Positions 18,641 to 27,470 of a stretch of 64,000 bases of DNA are shown here, one piece after another. The DNA is from GCA-002712045 sp028112705 (GTDB lineage: Bacteria; Pseudomonadota; Alphaproteobacteria; Rhodobacterales; Rhodobacteraceae). The notes under the pieces are model-generated. The model was not told where the DNA came from, made no database searches, and saw nothing but the letters and a program-made list of their open reading frames with translations. Position numbers and translations under genes: made by a program. The stretch covers positions 1-64,000 of the forward strand of contig JAOGYN010000003.1 of NCBI GenBank assembly GCA_028112705.1, in the 5' to 3' direction. Positions within the stretch are counted from its first letter, which is position 1. Every line of letters starts with the position of its first letter.

Positions 18641-19525
18641 TTAGTTTTTTTGCTTCTTTATCCAATAATATAATATTAAGAAAGTAATCATATGGAGAAT
18701 TGATTGTGAAATTATTATATAAGTCATATAAATGCCAGTCTTATCGAAATAATAATTTATTAATGCCAATCCTGAAAGTGAGTCACCTAAGCCTAAGAGT
18801 AAAACTCCCGTAACATTATTAAAAAAATGCATGCCCAATGCGTAGCTTATGTTTTTTGATTTAACAGTTAAAATACTAGCCATAATTCCAAAAATTGTTG
18901 CATTAGCCATATAAAAGTAAGTGTTATAACCAAAAGAGTGAAAATCAAAATGTCCTGCCCCAAATAATATGGAAGGAACAATCGCCCAAATCCAAAAAGA
19001 TTTAAATCTTGCTATAAATTGCTGTAATAAATAACCTCTGAATAATAATTCTTCAGCAGAAATTTGAATAAATATAACAATAATAGCTGGAAAAACCCAA
19101 CGCACCCAATGGGTAATTTTTACTATTTCAACATCTGGCAAATATTTTTCTTCAAAAAAGAAGCTTTCAAAAGGAATTATTATTAAAGCAAATAAAGATA
19201 TCAACATAGTCACTAAAAAAGCCCTTACAAAGTGTCGCCCACTAATCTTTCCACAGACACCCACCAATGAAAAATACGACCTTCTATGTATAAAAAAAAC
19301 CACAAAAAATAATGCAATGTGCCAAATAGTAAAAGAAGTGAATAATAGTAAGGTTGTAAGTTTTTGATGTTTTAAGGATATAGTATGTTCAAGCCTTGAA
19401 AGGAAAAAAAGACCACCACCATAAAGAAAAAAAACTATTAGTATAAACAAAAAAAAGCCAATTAATGTTCGCCAAAATTCATTTTTTTCTAAACCATTGT
19501 AAGAGTATAGGTCATAACTTTTCAA
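18641..19525 (-). CDS. CPBP family intramembrane glutamic endopeptidase
   Basis: A 294-residue membrane protein with about seven to eight hydrophobic helices and the CPBP (Abi/CAAX prenyl protease-like) motifs: EELLFRGYLLQ (EExxxR), FGAGHFDFH and ALGMHFFNNVTG (HxxxN). Family members are Rce1-related intramembrane proteases; the bacterial substrate is not known. It sits upstream of accD, where I would not expect a dedicated partner, so the link is probably positional. It is very rich in Phe, Ile and Leu and AT-rich like its neighbours. Confidence 0.85.
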   Translation of the reverse strand: MKSYDLYSYNGLEKNEFWRTLIGFFLFILIVFFLYGGGLFFLSRLEHTISLKHQKLTTLLLFTSFTIWHIALFFVVFFIHRRSYFSLVGVCGKISGRHFVRAFLVTMLISLFALIIIPFESFFFEEKYLPDVEIVKITHWVRWVFPAIIVIFIQISAEELLFRGYLLQQFIARFKSFWIWAIVPSILFGAGHFDFHSFGYNTYFYMANATIFGIMASILTVKSKNISYALGMHFFNNVTGVLLLGLGDSLSGLALINYYFDKTGIYMTYIIISQSILHMITFLILYYWIKKQKN

Positions 19526-19664
19526 ATTTTAAACTCCAGATCATATGTTAGCTAAATTTGTCAAAAATTAGAATGCTTGCGCTTCCATGATTGGTCAATT
19601 ACTTAGTTCTATAAGTGGTTAATTTAATAATAAATAAGATATCATATTTAACAAAATAAGCTTT

Positions 19665-20339
19665 ATGAAAAAAAATTTATCACCTTTTAGATTTCTAATT
19701 ACGTCAGTACTAGGCGTTCTTTTATTAAGTAGTTGTGATACCACTACCATACTGGGAAGTCAGCTCCAAAAAAAACTACCCCCAACTTCCCGAGCAATTA
19801 TTTCTTCTAAAAATATCGTAATACAAGCTCCTGCAGGTTTTTGCGTAGATGAAACTGTTTCTAACATTTCGTCTAAGCCAACATTTATTTTATTTGGAAA
19901 TTGTGCAGCAATTTCACAATCAAATTCAATTACACAGTCTAAAGTTCACGCAGTTTTAACTGCAACCGTATCAAAAATGAAATCCAGCCAAATTCCATTG
20001 GAAAGTAAGAATCTTGATGATTATTTTAGGTCAGAGGACGGTAGAGCTATCTTAAGTGTAAATGGAAACCCAAACGATATAGTTGTTTTAGATAGTTTCA
20101 GAATGGATAGTTCATATTTTGTTCTTGTAAAAAATACTGGGCAAAAAAAATCAAATGCTATCTCAGATTTTTCATGGCGCGCGTACTTAAAAATTTCTGG
20201 CCATATAATTGCAGTGGCTATTATTGGTTTTGATCAAAAACCAATGCAGCACGATGAAAGCTTAAATATTATTCGGCATTTCGTTAATGAAATTAGAATA
20301 AATAATGGATTTAATCCAACAAAAGTTCCAATTGGTTAA
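19665..20339 (+). CDS. Putative lipoprotein of unknown function
   Basis: A 224-residue protein with a lipoprotein signal: a basic N-terminus, a hydrophobic core, and lipobox Leu21-Ser-Ser-Cys24 (LLLSSC). The mature part contains the segment VIQAPAGFCVDE and a later FILFGNCAA, giving two cysteines that could form a disulfide. I recognise no enzymatic motif. It stands alone between divergent and convergent neighbours, with a weak ribosome binding site. Periplasmic location, tethered to a membrane, is inferred from the lipobox only. Confidence 0.75.
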   Translation: MKKNLSPFRFLITSVLGVLLLSSCDTTTILGSQLQKKLPPTSRAIISSKNIVIQAPAGFCVDETVSNISSKPTFILFGNCAAISQSNSITQSKVHAVLTATVSKMKSSQIPLESKNLDDYFRSEDGRAILSVNGNPNDIVVLDSFRMDSSYFVLVKNTGQKKSNAISDFSWRAYLKISGHIIAVAIIGFDQKPMQHDESLNIIRHFVNEIRINNGFNPTKVPIG

Positions 20340-20368
20340 ATAAAAATACCAAAATTAATTTATATATA

Positions 20369-21337
20369 TTAAAGATATAAGTCTTCTTTCTTTAGAACTA
20401 GCTCATTCATTATTTTTACCAATTGATATGCTATTGGCTCTTCTGACAATGCGTGCCCAGCATTTGGCAAAATATTCAATTCACAATTTGCCCATTTCTC
20501 AACTAAATTATGGGCAGCTATCGGTGGGCAAATCATATCATATCTTCCATGAACAACGTATCCTTTTATATGCGAAATATTATCCATATCTCTTAATATC
20601 TGATTATCAATTTCTAAAAATCCATTGTTTATAAAATAATGATTTTCTATTCTAGAAAAAGCTAAAGAATAACGTCCTGGGGGTAGGGTGTTTGTTCTAT
20701 CTCCTGCCATAGCAGCCATTCTGTTTTCCCATGCTGCCCATAACTGAGCAAAATGTGTCTGATTATTAATATCGCCTGAAAATAATCGTTTATTATACGC
20801 TAAAATTAAATCACCTCGCTCGACCAAAGGAATTTCTTTTATAAAGTCATTCCATTCTTTAGGCCAAAAACGACCAGCACCCCCCCCATAAAACCAATTA
20901 AGCTCTTCTTTTGAGTGTAAAAAGATTCCTCTTAAAACAAGGCATGCTATTCTGTCTGGATGTGCTTGTGAGTATAACAGTCCTAAAGTAGACCCCCAGG
21001 AACCTCCAAAAACAATCCATCTATTGATTTTTAACCTGAACCTTATTAATTCAATATCTGAGATCAAATGCCAAGTTGTATTATTCTCAACACTGGAATG
21101 AGGTGTGGAACGCCCACACCCTCTTTGGTCAAATAAAATTATTCTATAAATTTCTGGATTAAAAAACCTTCTCATGAAAGGACTACAACCGCCACCAGGA
21201 CCTCCATGCAAAACGACGACTGGAATTCCAGTTTTGGAACCACACTGTTCTACATATAAAACGTGGCCGTCACCAACATCTAATTCAAAACTATCAAACG
21301 GTTCAATCGAAGGGTATAAATGTTTTAAAGCACTCAT
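20369..21337 (-). CDS. pip: Proline iminopeptidase (alpha/beta hydrolase)
   Basis: A 322-residue S33-family peptidase that removes N-terminal proline. The alpha/beta-hydrolase triad is visible: nucleophile Ser in GGSWGSTLG (about residue 110), Asp in VVHGRYDMICPP, and His in NAGHALSE. The oxyanion HGGPGGG loop and DQRGCGRS are family signatures. Length matches bacterial Pip. It is monocistronic, convergent with the lipoprotein gene and divergent from ubiG. Confidence 0.93.
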   Translation of the reverse strand: MSALKHLYPSIEPFDSFELDVGDGHVLYVEQCGSKTGIPVVVLHGGPGGGCSPFMRRFFNPEIYRIILFDQRGCGRSTPHSSVENNTTWHLISDIELIRFRLKINRWIVFGGSWGSTLGLLYSQAHPDRIACLVLRGIFLHSKEELNWFYGGGAGRFWPKEWNDFIKEIPLVERGDLILAYNKRLFSGDINNQTHFAQLWAAWENRMAAMAGDRTNTLPPGRYSLAFSRIENHYFINNGFLEIDNQILRDMDNISHIKGYVVHGRYDMICPPIAAHNLVEKWANCELNILPNAGHALSEEPIAYQLVKIMNELVLKKEDLYL

Positions 21338-21412
21338 TTTTAATATAACCTTTTTTTTTTATTTTATTACCTTACTTAAAGACTATATATTGCAATTTAA
21401 AAAGAAGATTCA

Positions 21413-22156
21413 ATGCCATCAAAACAAAGTGTAAATCCAAAAGAAATTGAAAAATTTGAAGCTATGGCTGCTGAATGGTGGGATCCTAATGGTAAATTCA
21501 AACCTCTACACCACATGAACCCCTGCCGATTAGACTATATAATCACTCAAATTGAAATAGAATTTAACCGGTCAGTAAAAACACAAAGCCCATTTCAAAA
21601 TTTAGATATACTAGACATTGGATGTGGTGGAGGCCTTTTATCAGAACCGATGGCACGTTTAGGAGCAAATGTAACCGGAATAGATGCCGCTCCCAAAAAC
21701 ATTCCTGTTGCTCAAACACACGCCAAACAATCTGGGTTAAATATAAATTATCAATTTATCACTGCAGAAGAATTAGCTAACAATGAAAGTCGTTACGATG
21801 TGATTTTAAATATGGAGGTAATTGAACACGTAAATAATCCAAATCACTATTTGAAAACTTGTGCTCAATTGCTAAAGCCAAACGGTCTTATGATTTGTTC
21901 CACAATTAACAGAACATCAAAAAGTTTTCTTTTGGCTATATTAGGTGCTGAATATATCTTGCGTTGGTTACCTCAGGGTACACATAATTGGAGCAAATTT
22001 ATAAAACCAGACGAACTTTTTGATTTGATTTCTGGAGCAGGTCTAGAGTTAGTCGACAAACGAGGTTTTATTTTAAACCCAATAGCCTGGGAATGGAAAA
22101 CTTCTGATAGAGACCTAAGTGTGAATTATGTTACTACTTCCATAAAAACCAAATGA
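21413..22156 (+). CDS. ubiG: Bifunctional 2-polyprenyl-6-hydroxyphenol methylase / 3-demethylubiquinol O-methyltransferase
   Basis: A 247-residue class I SAM-dependent methyltransferase catalysing both O-methylations of ubiquinone synthesis. The N-terminal EIEKFEAMAAEWWDPNGKFKPLH is the UbiG signature, the SAM motif is LDIGCGGGLLSEPMARLGA, and the NMEVIEHV post-motif follows. In Rhodobacterales ubiG is often elsewhere; here it ends 3 bp from the convergent MarR gene. Confidence 0.95.
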   Translation: MPSKQSVNPKEIEKFEAMAAEWWDPNGKFKPLHHMNPCRLDYIITQIEIEFNRSVKTQSPFQNLDILDIGCGGGLLSEPMARLGANVTGIDAAPKNIPVAQTHAKQSGLNINYQFITAEELANNESRYDVILNMEVIEHVNNPNHYLKTCAQLLKPNGLMICSTINRTSKSFLLAILGAEYILRWLPQGTHNWSKFIKPDELFDLISGAGLELVDKRGFILNPIAWEWKTSDRDLSVNYVTTSIKTK

Positions 22157-22159
22157 AGT

Positions 22160-22585
22160 TTAGTTTTTCAAAGCATTTCTTAATTCTCTGATTATTGGCA
22201 AAACTTCACGTACCTTTTCAATGCCAACAGCATCAACCATTTCTTCAATTACTGGATCGATTTTTTTTAATCCATCTTCTCTAGCTTTTCTACCACTGGA
22301 ACTAATTACAACACATTTTCTTCTAGCATCGTCCCAATCTGGCCTCATGTGGACATATCCAGCCTCCTCAAGTTTGCTCAAAGTATTAGTCATAGCGCCT
22401 CGTGTTAATTGAAATAGTTTTGCCAATTGTGATGGTCTACGTTCTTCACTTATAGTTGCTAAGTAGTTCAATAGCATAAATTGGCTCAATTCCATTCCCT
22501 TGGGCAGAGCACGATTTATTTTGTACCGCATTAACTGATCTACCATTGAAATTTCACTAAAAAATAAACTTGCTAAATTATCCAC
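22160..22585 (-). CDS. MarR-family transcriptional regulator
   Basis: A 141-residue winged-helix regulator with helical dimerisation ends. The recognition region is SQLAKLFQLTRGAMTNTLSKLEEAGYV and the wing is DWDDARRKCVVIS, both standard for MarR. It is divergent from the methyltransferase/hemH pair across a 213-bp gap that carries a short inverted repeat. Targets and ligand are unknown; self-repression is common in the family. Confidence 0.88.
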   Translation of the reverse strand: MDNLASLFFSEISMVDQLMRYKINRALPKGMELSQFMLLNYLATISEERRPSQLAKLFQLTRGAMTNTLSKLEEAGYVHMRPDWDDARRKCVVISSSGRKAREDGLKKIDPVIEEMVDAVGIEKVREVLPIIRELRNALKN

Positions 22586-22613
22586 CTTTTAAATCCAAAC
22601 CAATTCTCAAATA

Positions 22614-22628
22614 GTTTATCAAGTAAAC
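22614..22628. promoter_or_regulatory. Inverted repeat upstream of the MarR gene (candidate operator)
   Basis: GTTTA-TCAAG-TAAAC is a perfect 5+5 bp inverted repeat 29 bp upstream of the MarR start. MarR proteins bind palindromes of this size and often autoregulate. The rest of the 22586-22798 gap is AT-rich, with no other structure that I can support. Confidence 0.3.
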
Positions 22629-22798
22629 CTCTATTTCTGTGAGTTAATATTTTTGTTAGTTAGCAAATTTTTTACCCTAGCACAAAACCCACAAAAAGGT
22701 GTTGTATATATCTCTAATAAATTCACTCTCTTACTTTATTTTTAAACATTTAATGCAAAATCATTGTAATAAAACCTATATTCAGTAATTCACTTATT

Positions 22799-23614
22799 AT
22801 GGTAGAACAAAAAAAGATAACAGACCGAACGTCTTTAAAAAAAAACCGTGCCCGTGTTTTAAAATCTAACAACAGTTATTTTGCTCTTCATGAAATAGCC
22901 ATGAAGGAAATCAAAGAACGCTTACAGGATATAAATCGTAAATTTGAGAAAATAGCAATAATTACTGGATATCCAAAAATTTGGACAACACATTTTCCAG
23001 ATGCATTTTTTTTAAATGACTCTGATACCTTAGTCTTCGAATCAGAAAAGTATGATTTAATTATTCATGCGATGTCTTTGCACTGGTCTGACGATCCAGT
23101 AGGTCAGTTAATACAGTGCAAAAATATGTTAATCAAAGATGGTCTTTTTCTTGCAGTTTTTTTTGGTGGAAAAACAATTCATGAGTTAAATTATTCATTT
23201 TCAAAAGCAGAAGTGGAAATATCTGGAGGTATATCGCCAAGATTCATGCCAATGGGCGAAATTCGAGATCTTGGAAATCTTTTACAAAGAGCCGGCTTTG
23301 GGTTGCCAGTAGCAGATAGTGTTTCAAAAAAGTATTCTTATAAAAGTATTTTAACTCTAATGCACGATATTCGAAGAATGGGGGAAACAAACGTCTTATT
23401 ATTAAGAAAAAAAACTTTTACTCGTTCGAAAATCATAAGTGAAATGACGAAAATATATTCTAAAACTTTTAGACAAAGAGACAATACTTTTTCAGCTACA
23501 TTTGAGCTTATATTCTTGACAGGGTGGGCTCCAAGTGAAAATCAGCCAAAACCATTAAAACCTGGGTCTGCAAAGGTAAATTTATCAAAATTACTTGACG
23601 ATTTTATAAAATGA
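22799..23614 (+). CDS. NDUFAF5-like methyltransferase-fold protein
   Basis: A 271-residue protein of the family related to mitochondrial complex I assembly factor NDUFAF5 and to BioC. Recognisable blocks are TDRTSLKKNRARVL at the N-terminus, YDLIIHAMSLHWSDDPVGQL in the middle, SPRFMPMGEIRDLGNLLQRAGFGLPVAD, and the C-terminal LTGWAPSENQPKPLKPGSA. The canonical glycine-rich SAM motif I is not evident; the position is occupied by IAIITGYPKIW. Human NDUFAF5 hydroxylates an arginine of a complex I subunit; a role in complex I assembly here is inference. hemH follows after 35 bp. Confidence 0.8.
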   Translation: MVEQKKITDRTSLKKNRARVLKSNNSYFALHEIAMKEIKERLQDINRKFEKIAIITGYPKIWTTHFPDAFFLNDSDTLVFESEKYDLIIHAMSLHWSDDPVGQLIQCKNMLIKDGLFLAVFFGGKTIHELNYSFSKAEVEISGGISPRFMPMGEIRDLGNLLQRAGFGLPVADSVSKKYSYKSILTLMHDIRRMGETNVLLLRKKTFTRSKIISEMTKIYSKTFRQRDNTFSATFELIFLTGWAPSENQPKPLKPGSAKVNLSKLLDDFIK

Positions 23615-23649
23615 ACTATCCCTCAATATAAATATAAGCAGGAAATAAA

Positions 23650-24693
23650 GTGAATTCTAAACTACCAAACCAATCAAATGAAAATCATCCCAAAGTCAAA
23701 TTTGGAAAAACTGGTGTCCTTATAGCGAACCTTGGCACGCCTGATGGAACAGATTATTGGTCTATGCGCAGGTATTTAGGGGAATTTTTATCAGATCGTA
23801 GGGTGATTGATTATTCACCTTGGCTTTGGCAACCGTTACTTCAGTTAATAATATTAACTAAACGCCCATTTTCCTCAGGAGCCGCATACAAAACCATCTG
23901 GAATAATGAGAAAAATGAAAGCCCTTTGCTCACAATAACAAAAGAACAATCATATAAACTTAATGAAGTCATGAAATTGAAATTTGGTAATAGTATAGAG
24001 GTTGAGTTTTGTATGCGATACGGAAACCCATCGACAGAATCTAAACTAAACGCGCTGTTAGAAAAAGGATGTAGCCGTATTATTTTTTTACCACTCTATC
24101 CTCACTATGCAGGAGCAACGTCTGCCACTGCTAACGATTCTTTATTTAGAAGCTTAATGAAAATAACATGGCAACCTTCGGTTAGAACAATAGAACCGTA
24201 TTTTCAGAACCCAGGGTATATTAAAATTCTAGCTGAATCTGTTAGTGCAGGTTATGAAAGTGCAGAATCAAAACCAGAAGTTTTAGTAACCTCTTATCAT
24301 GGTGTGCCTAAAAGGTATCTTACGCAGGGCGATCCATATCATTGCCAATGCCAGAAAACTACTCGCCTTCTAAAAGAGAAACTAGGTTGGAGTGATGATA
24401 AAATTATAACAACCTTTCAATCAAAGTTTGGGCCTGAGGAATGGTTACAGCCATATACTGTAAGAAAAGTAGCTGAGTTGGCACAAAATGGCGTAAAAAA
24501 TATTGCTGTAATAGCACCTGCTTTTGCATCTGACTGCATAGAAACCCTTGAAGAGATAAAGGAGGAAATTAGAGAAAGTTTTGAAAATAGTGGTGGTGAA
24601 AAATTCACTTATATTCCTTGCTTGAACGCCAGCGAACCACATATAGAGTTTTTAAAAGATTTAATAATAGAAAATGGATCAGGTTGGCTTTGA
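23650..24693 (+). CDS. hemH: Ferrochelatase
   Basis: A 347-residue HemH, which inserts Fe2+ into protoporphyrin IX. Visible motifs are LGTPDGTDYWSMRRYLGEFLSD at the N-terminus, LYPHYAGATSATAND, the catalytic His in TSYHGVPKRYL, FQSKFGPEEWLQPYT, and the C-terminal metal and acid region FASDCIETLEEI. The GTG start at 23650 follows AGGAAA. A hemG-type oxidase supplying its substrate is encoded at 59969-60493 in the same window. Confidence 0.96.
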   Translation: MNSKLPNQSNENHPKVKFGKTGVLIANLGTPDGTDYWSMRRYLGEFLSDRRVIDYSPWLWQPLLQLIILTKRPFSSGAAYKTIWNNEKNESPLLTITKEQSYKLNEVMKLKFGNSIEVEFCMRYGNPSTESKLNALLEKGCSRIIFLPLYPHYAGATSATANDSLFRSLMKITWQPSVRTIEPYFQNPGYIKILAESVSAGYESAESKPEVLVTSYHGVPKRYLTQGDPYHCQCQKTTRLLKEKLGWSDDKIITTFQSKFGPEEWLQPYTVRKVAELAQNGVKNIAVIAPAFASDCIETLEEIKEEIRESFENSGGEKFTYIPCLNASEPHIEFLKDLIIENGSGWL

Positions 24694-24698
24694 TTTAT

Positions 24699-25097
24699 TT
24701 ACAACCAATCTCTAATTGCAGCAATTAATGGGATATCTGCAGGCGGCATAGCATAGTTCTTCAAATCATTCTTGCTTACCCACTTTAAGACTTGGCCTTC
24801 CATTGCCATGGGAGTCCCTATCCATTTTCTGCATGCAAATAGCGGCATAAGCAGATGAAAACCTTCATATGAGTGGCTAGCAAAACTCAATGGTGCTAAG
24901 CAACTTCCCCAAGTATCAATTCCCAGCTCTTCATTTAATTCTCTTATCAAAGCGTTTTCTGGACTTTCCCCATCTTCAACTTTTCCACCAGGAAACTCCC
25001 ATAACCCCGCCATAGATTTGTTAGGCGGTCGTTGAGCCAGTAGAACTCGGCCGTCTTTATCAATCAACGCAGCCGCAACAACTAAAATCGTATTCAA
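24699..25097 (-). CDS. mutT: 8-oxo-dGTP diphosphatase MutT (Nudix hydrolase)
   Basis: A 132-residue Nudix enzyme with a full Nudix box (GGKVEDGESPENALIRELNEELGI segment, residues ~38-61) and the MutT-like AQRPPNKSMAGLWEFPGG lead. It hydrolyses oxidised dGTP, preventing A:T to C:G mutations. The TTG start at 25097 overlaps the argJ stop (TTGA), so it is translationally coupled to argJ. Confidence 0.92.
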   Translation of the reverse strand: MNTILVVAAALIDKDGRVLLAQRPPNKSMAGLWEFPGGKVEDGESPENALIRELNEELGIDTWGSCLAPLSFASHSYEGFHLLMPLFACRKWIGTPMAMEGQVLKWVSKNDLKNYAMPPADIPLIAAIRDWL

Positions 25098-26335
25098 GAT
25101 CTATAATCCGCATTTATTGAAATATACTGATGTGTAAAATCACAGGTCCAAAAAGTAGCCTTATGATAACCAAGTCCTAAATCAGTATGAATAATAATTT
25201 CGCTATTTTTCATATAATTTGCTCCTTTTTCTTCTGAATATTCAGGACTAATCCAACCATTTTCTGCAACTAAAACTTCCCCAAATTTTATTTTTAAAAG
25301 ATCTCTTTCAACATTTGCTCCAGATTTACCTATAGCCATTACAACTCTACCCCAATTTGGATCCTCACCAGCGATTGCTGTTTTTACAAGCGGTGAGTTT
25401 GCTATAGATTTGGCAACTTTTCTGGCGGAGGAATACGAAGACGCGCCCGTAACCCTTACCTCAATAAATTTTGTAGCGCCCTCTCCATCTCTAACGACTT
25501 GATGGGCTAAATCTTTCATAACCAACCTTAGCTCATCTTTAAAAATTTTTATTTGAGATGATTTTTTATCATTTATAACTGGACCATTTTTACAAGTAGC
25601 TATTACCATTAAACTATCTGATGTCGAAGTATCCCCATCCACTGTGATAGAATTAAATGTCTCTTCGTTTAACTCAGAAACTATATTTTGTAATAGTGAC
25701 CTCTCTATTTTAGCATCAGTAAAAATATAAACTAGCATCGTAGACATATCAGGGGCAATCATTCCAGAACCTTTGGCAATACCAGATATTTTTATTAGCT
25801 CATCATTGATATTAAATTTCCTCGAAGCACCTTTTGCAAAAGTATCAGTAGTCATAATTGCTTCTGCAGCTCCTTTGATGCCTTCGTCCGACAAACCTAA
25901 CTTTAACTTTGATGAACCTTTTACAATTTTCTGCCAAACCAACGGTTCGCCAATAACTCCAGTAGATGCGGTGAAAATATTTTTTTCTTTTATGTTTAGT
26001 TCCTTTGAAAAATTTGAACAGATTTTTGAAACTGCTAAGAATCCTTCTGCGCCTGTAAATGCGTTTGAATTTCCCGAATTAACAACAAGAGCATATGCAC
26101 CAGAAGACATACTTTCAGATTTAAGTTTTGTCTGGCAATCCAAAACTGCGGCAGAGCGAGTTGCAGATTTTGTAAAAACACCCGCTATTGAACTCCCCGC
26201 GCATATTTCTGCCAACATAACATCTGGTCTATCAGTATATTTAATCCCAGCTGAAATATTTGAAAACCTTACACCAGCAATACTGGCCAATGTTGGAAAT
26301 CCATTTTTTGGGGCTAGTGGTGACACTTTACTCAT
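25094..26335 (-). CDS. argJ: Bifunctional ornithine acetyltransferase / N-acetylglutamate synthase
   Basis: A 413-residue ArgJ of arginine biosynthesis, made as a precursor that cleaves itself into two chains. The cleavage region reads GSGMIAPDM-S-TML: the nucleophile Thr is present but the residue before it is Ser where Ala is usual. Other landmarks are VNSGNSNAFTG, DGDTSTSDSLM, RDGEGATKFIEV and GEDPNWGRV. It lies between the parvulin gene (46 bp upstream) and mutT (4-bp overlap). Confidence 0.95.
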   Translation of the reverse strand: MSKVSPLAPKNGFPTLASIAGVRFSNISAGIKYTDRPDVMLAEICAGSSIAGVFTKSATRSAAVLDCQTKLKSESMSSGAYALVVNSGNSNAFTGAEGFLAVSKICSNFSKELNIKEKNIFTASTGVIGEPLVWQKIVKGSSKLKLGLSDEGIKGAAEAIMTTDTFAKGASRKFNINDELIKISGIAKGSGMIAPDMSTMLVYIFTDAKIERSLLQNIVSELNEETFNSITVDGDTSTSDSLMVIATCKNGPVINDKKSSQIKIFKDELRLVMKDLAHQVVRDGEGATKFIEVRVTGASSYSSARKVAKSIANSPLVKTAIAGEDPNWGRVVMAIGKSGANVERDLLKIKFGEVLVAENGWISPEYSEEKGANYMKNSEIIIHTDLGLGYHKATFWTCDFTHQYISINADYRS

Positions 26336-26381
26336 AATTTATTATCCACCATGTAAACAAAGTTTTTATTTATGAACCCAT

Positions 26382-27236
26382 TTAATCATTTATCATTGAT
26401 ACTTCACGGATTATTTTGGGGTCAATCTCAAGATCAGAATAAATAACATCAGCAGAATCAATTATCTTACTCATTTCAAAATCTATTTTCTTTTTCTTTA
26501 TCTCTGTAATTAATTCTTTGCGTACCTCTGCAATCGTCGGTACTGGCGTTTTCCTAACGTCATTAAGCTTTATTAAATGCCAACCAAATTGTGTTTGAAC
26601 AGGTACAGAAAGTTCATCAATTTTTAATTTAATAACGGCATTCTCAAAAGTAGGAACCATTGCTCCCTGTCCAAACCATCCTAAGTTTCCTCCTTGTGCG
26701 CCAGAAGGGCCTGTAGAATAAGTTTTTGCTAACTCTGAAAAATCAGCCCCATTTTTTAAGCTAAGCGATAGCTCTTCCGCCTCTGTTTCAGTTTCCACTA
26801 AGATGTGAGAGGCGTTATACTCCTTCTTTCTTTCAATGTCCGTGGAAAATTTCACATATAAACTTTCTATTTCACTTTCTATAACTTCAATTTCAGATAA
26901 TTTTCCAACTAACTCTGTAGATAAAAAAGCTCTCGTTTGGTTTTCTAAGGCATACTTGATTCTATCAGAGTGAATATTAACTTTTTGTGACAAAATTGTT
27001 TGTTGAATTAGCTGTTTAAGAATACCATCAAACAAAACAGAATCTTCCATACTTTGATATTGATCTGACAATCTACTTTGAAATGATATGATATTTCCAA
27101 CTGTTATATCTTCTCCATTTACAGAAACCAAAACTGTTTTCTCTGTTACTTTTGTTATCTCTTCTGCATACAAGTCATAAAAAGGAAAAAAACAAATTGA
27201 TAAAACGACGCTAACAAAAACACCAATGCATCTCAT
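26382..27236 (-). CDS. Periplasmic parvulin-type peptidyl-prolyl cis-trans isomerase
   Basis: A 284-residue protein with an N-terminal signal peptide (hydrophobic stretch to about residue 22, ending near YAEE), a helical chaperone segment and a PpiC rotamase domain (about 140-235). Parvulin signatures are ASHILVETETEAEEL, FSELAKTYSTGPSGAQGGNLGWFGQGAMVP and TQFGWHLIKL. It assists outer-membrane or periplasmic protein folding like SurA/PpiD relatives. It is divergent from secA across 234 bp, consistent with an export-related theme. Confidence 0.9.
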   Translation of the reverse strand: MRCIGVFVSVVLSICFFPFYDLYAEEITKVTEKTVLVSVNGEDITVGNIISFQSRLSDQYQSMEDSVLFDGILKQLIQQTILSQKVNIHSDRIKYALENQTRAFLSTELVGKLSEIEVIESEIESLYVKFSTDIERKKEYNASHILVETETEAEELSLSLKNGADFSELAKTYSTGPSGAQGGNLGWFGQGAMVPTFENAVIKLKIDELSVPVQTQFGWHLIKLNDVRKTPVPTIAEVRKELITEIKKKKIDFEMSKIIDSADVIYSDLEIDPKIIREVSMIND

Positions 27237-27470
27237 TTTTTTTCCTTTTTACACGTGAAATAAAATTTTATTTTTCCATTTTATTTTGTATCATTCTTGT
27301 GTCAACATTGACAGCAATAAAGACGACCCTTACATGCGAATACAACAATAAAAAAACTTAAAACTTTATTTTGATACCTTTGATTAAGCACATGGGGTAA
27401 CAAATATAAAATAAATCAACCTTAAGGAGAGGATTTATCACCTTTCCAATAAGAGAACAGGGCAATAACC

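Noticed and set aside
27247..27262. Third, degenerate parS-like site before secA (TTTTACACGTGAAATA)
   Set aside because: It matches 13 of 16 positions but loses arm symmetry; two exact sites exist near parAB, so this is more likely chance in AT-rich DNA.
27424..27470. Leader peptide upstream of secA (AAGGAGAGG followed by an 11-codon frame ending 2 bases before the secA ATG)
   Set aside because: It would need an ATT start at poor spacing, and no SecM-like arrest sequence is visible.
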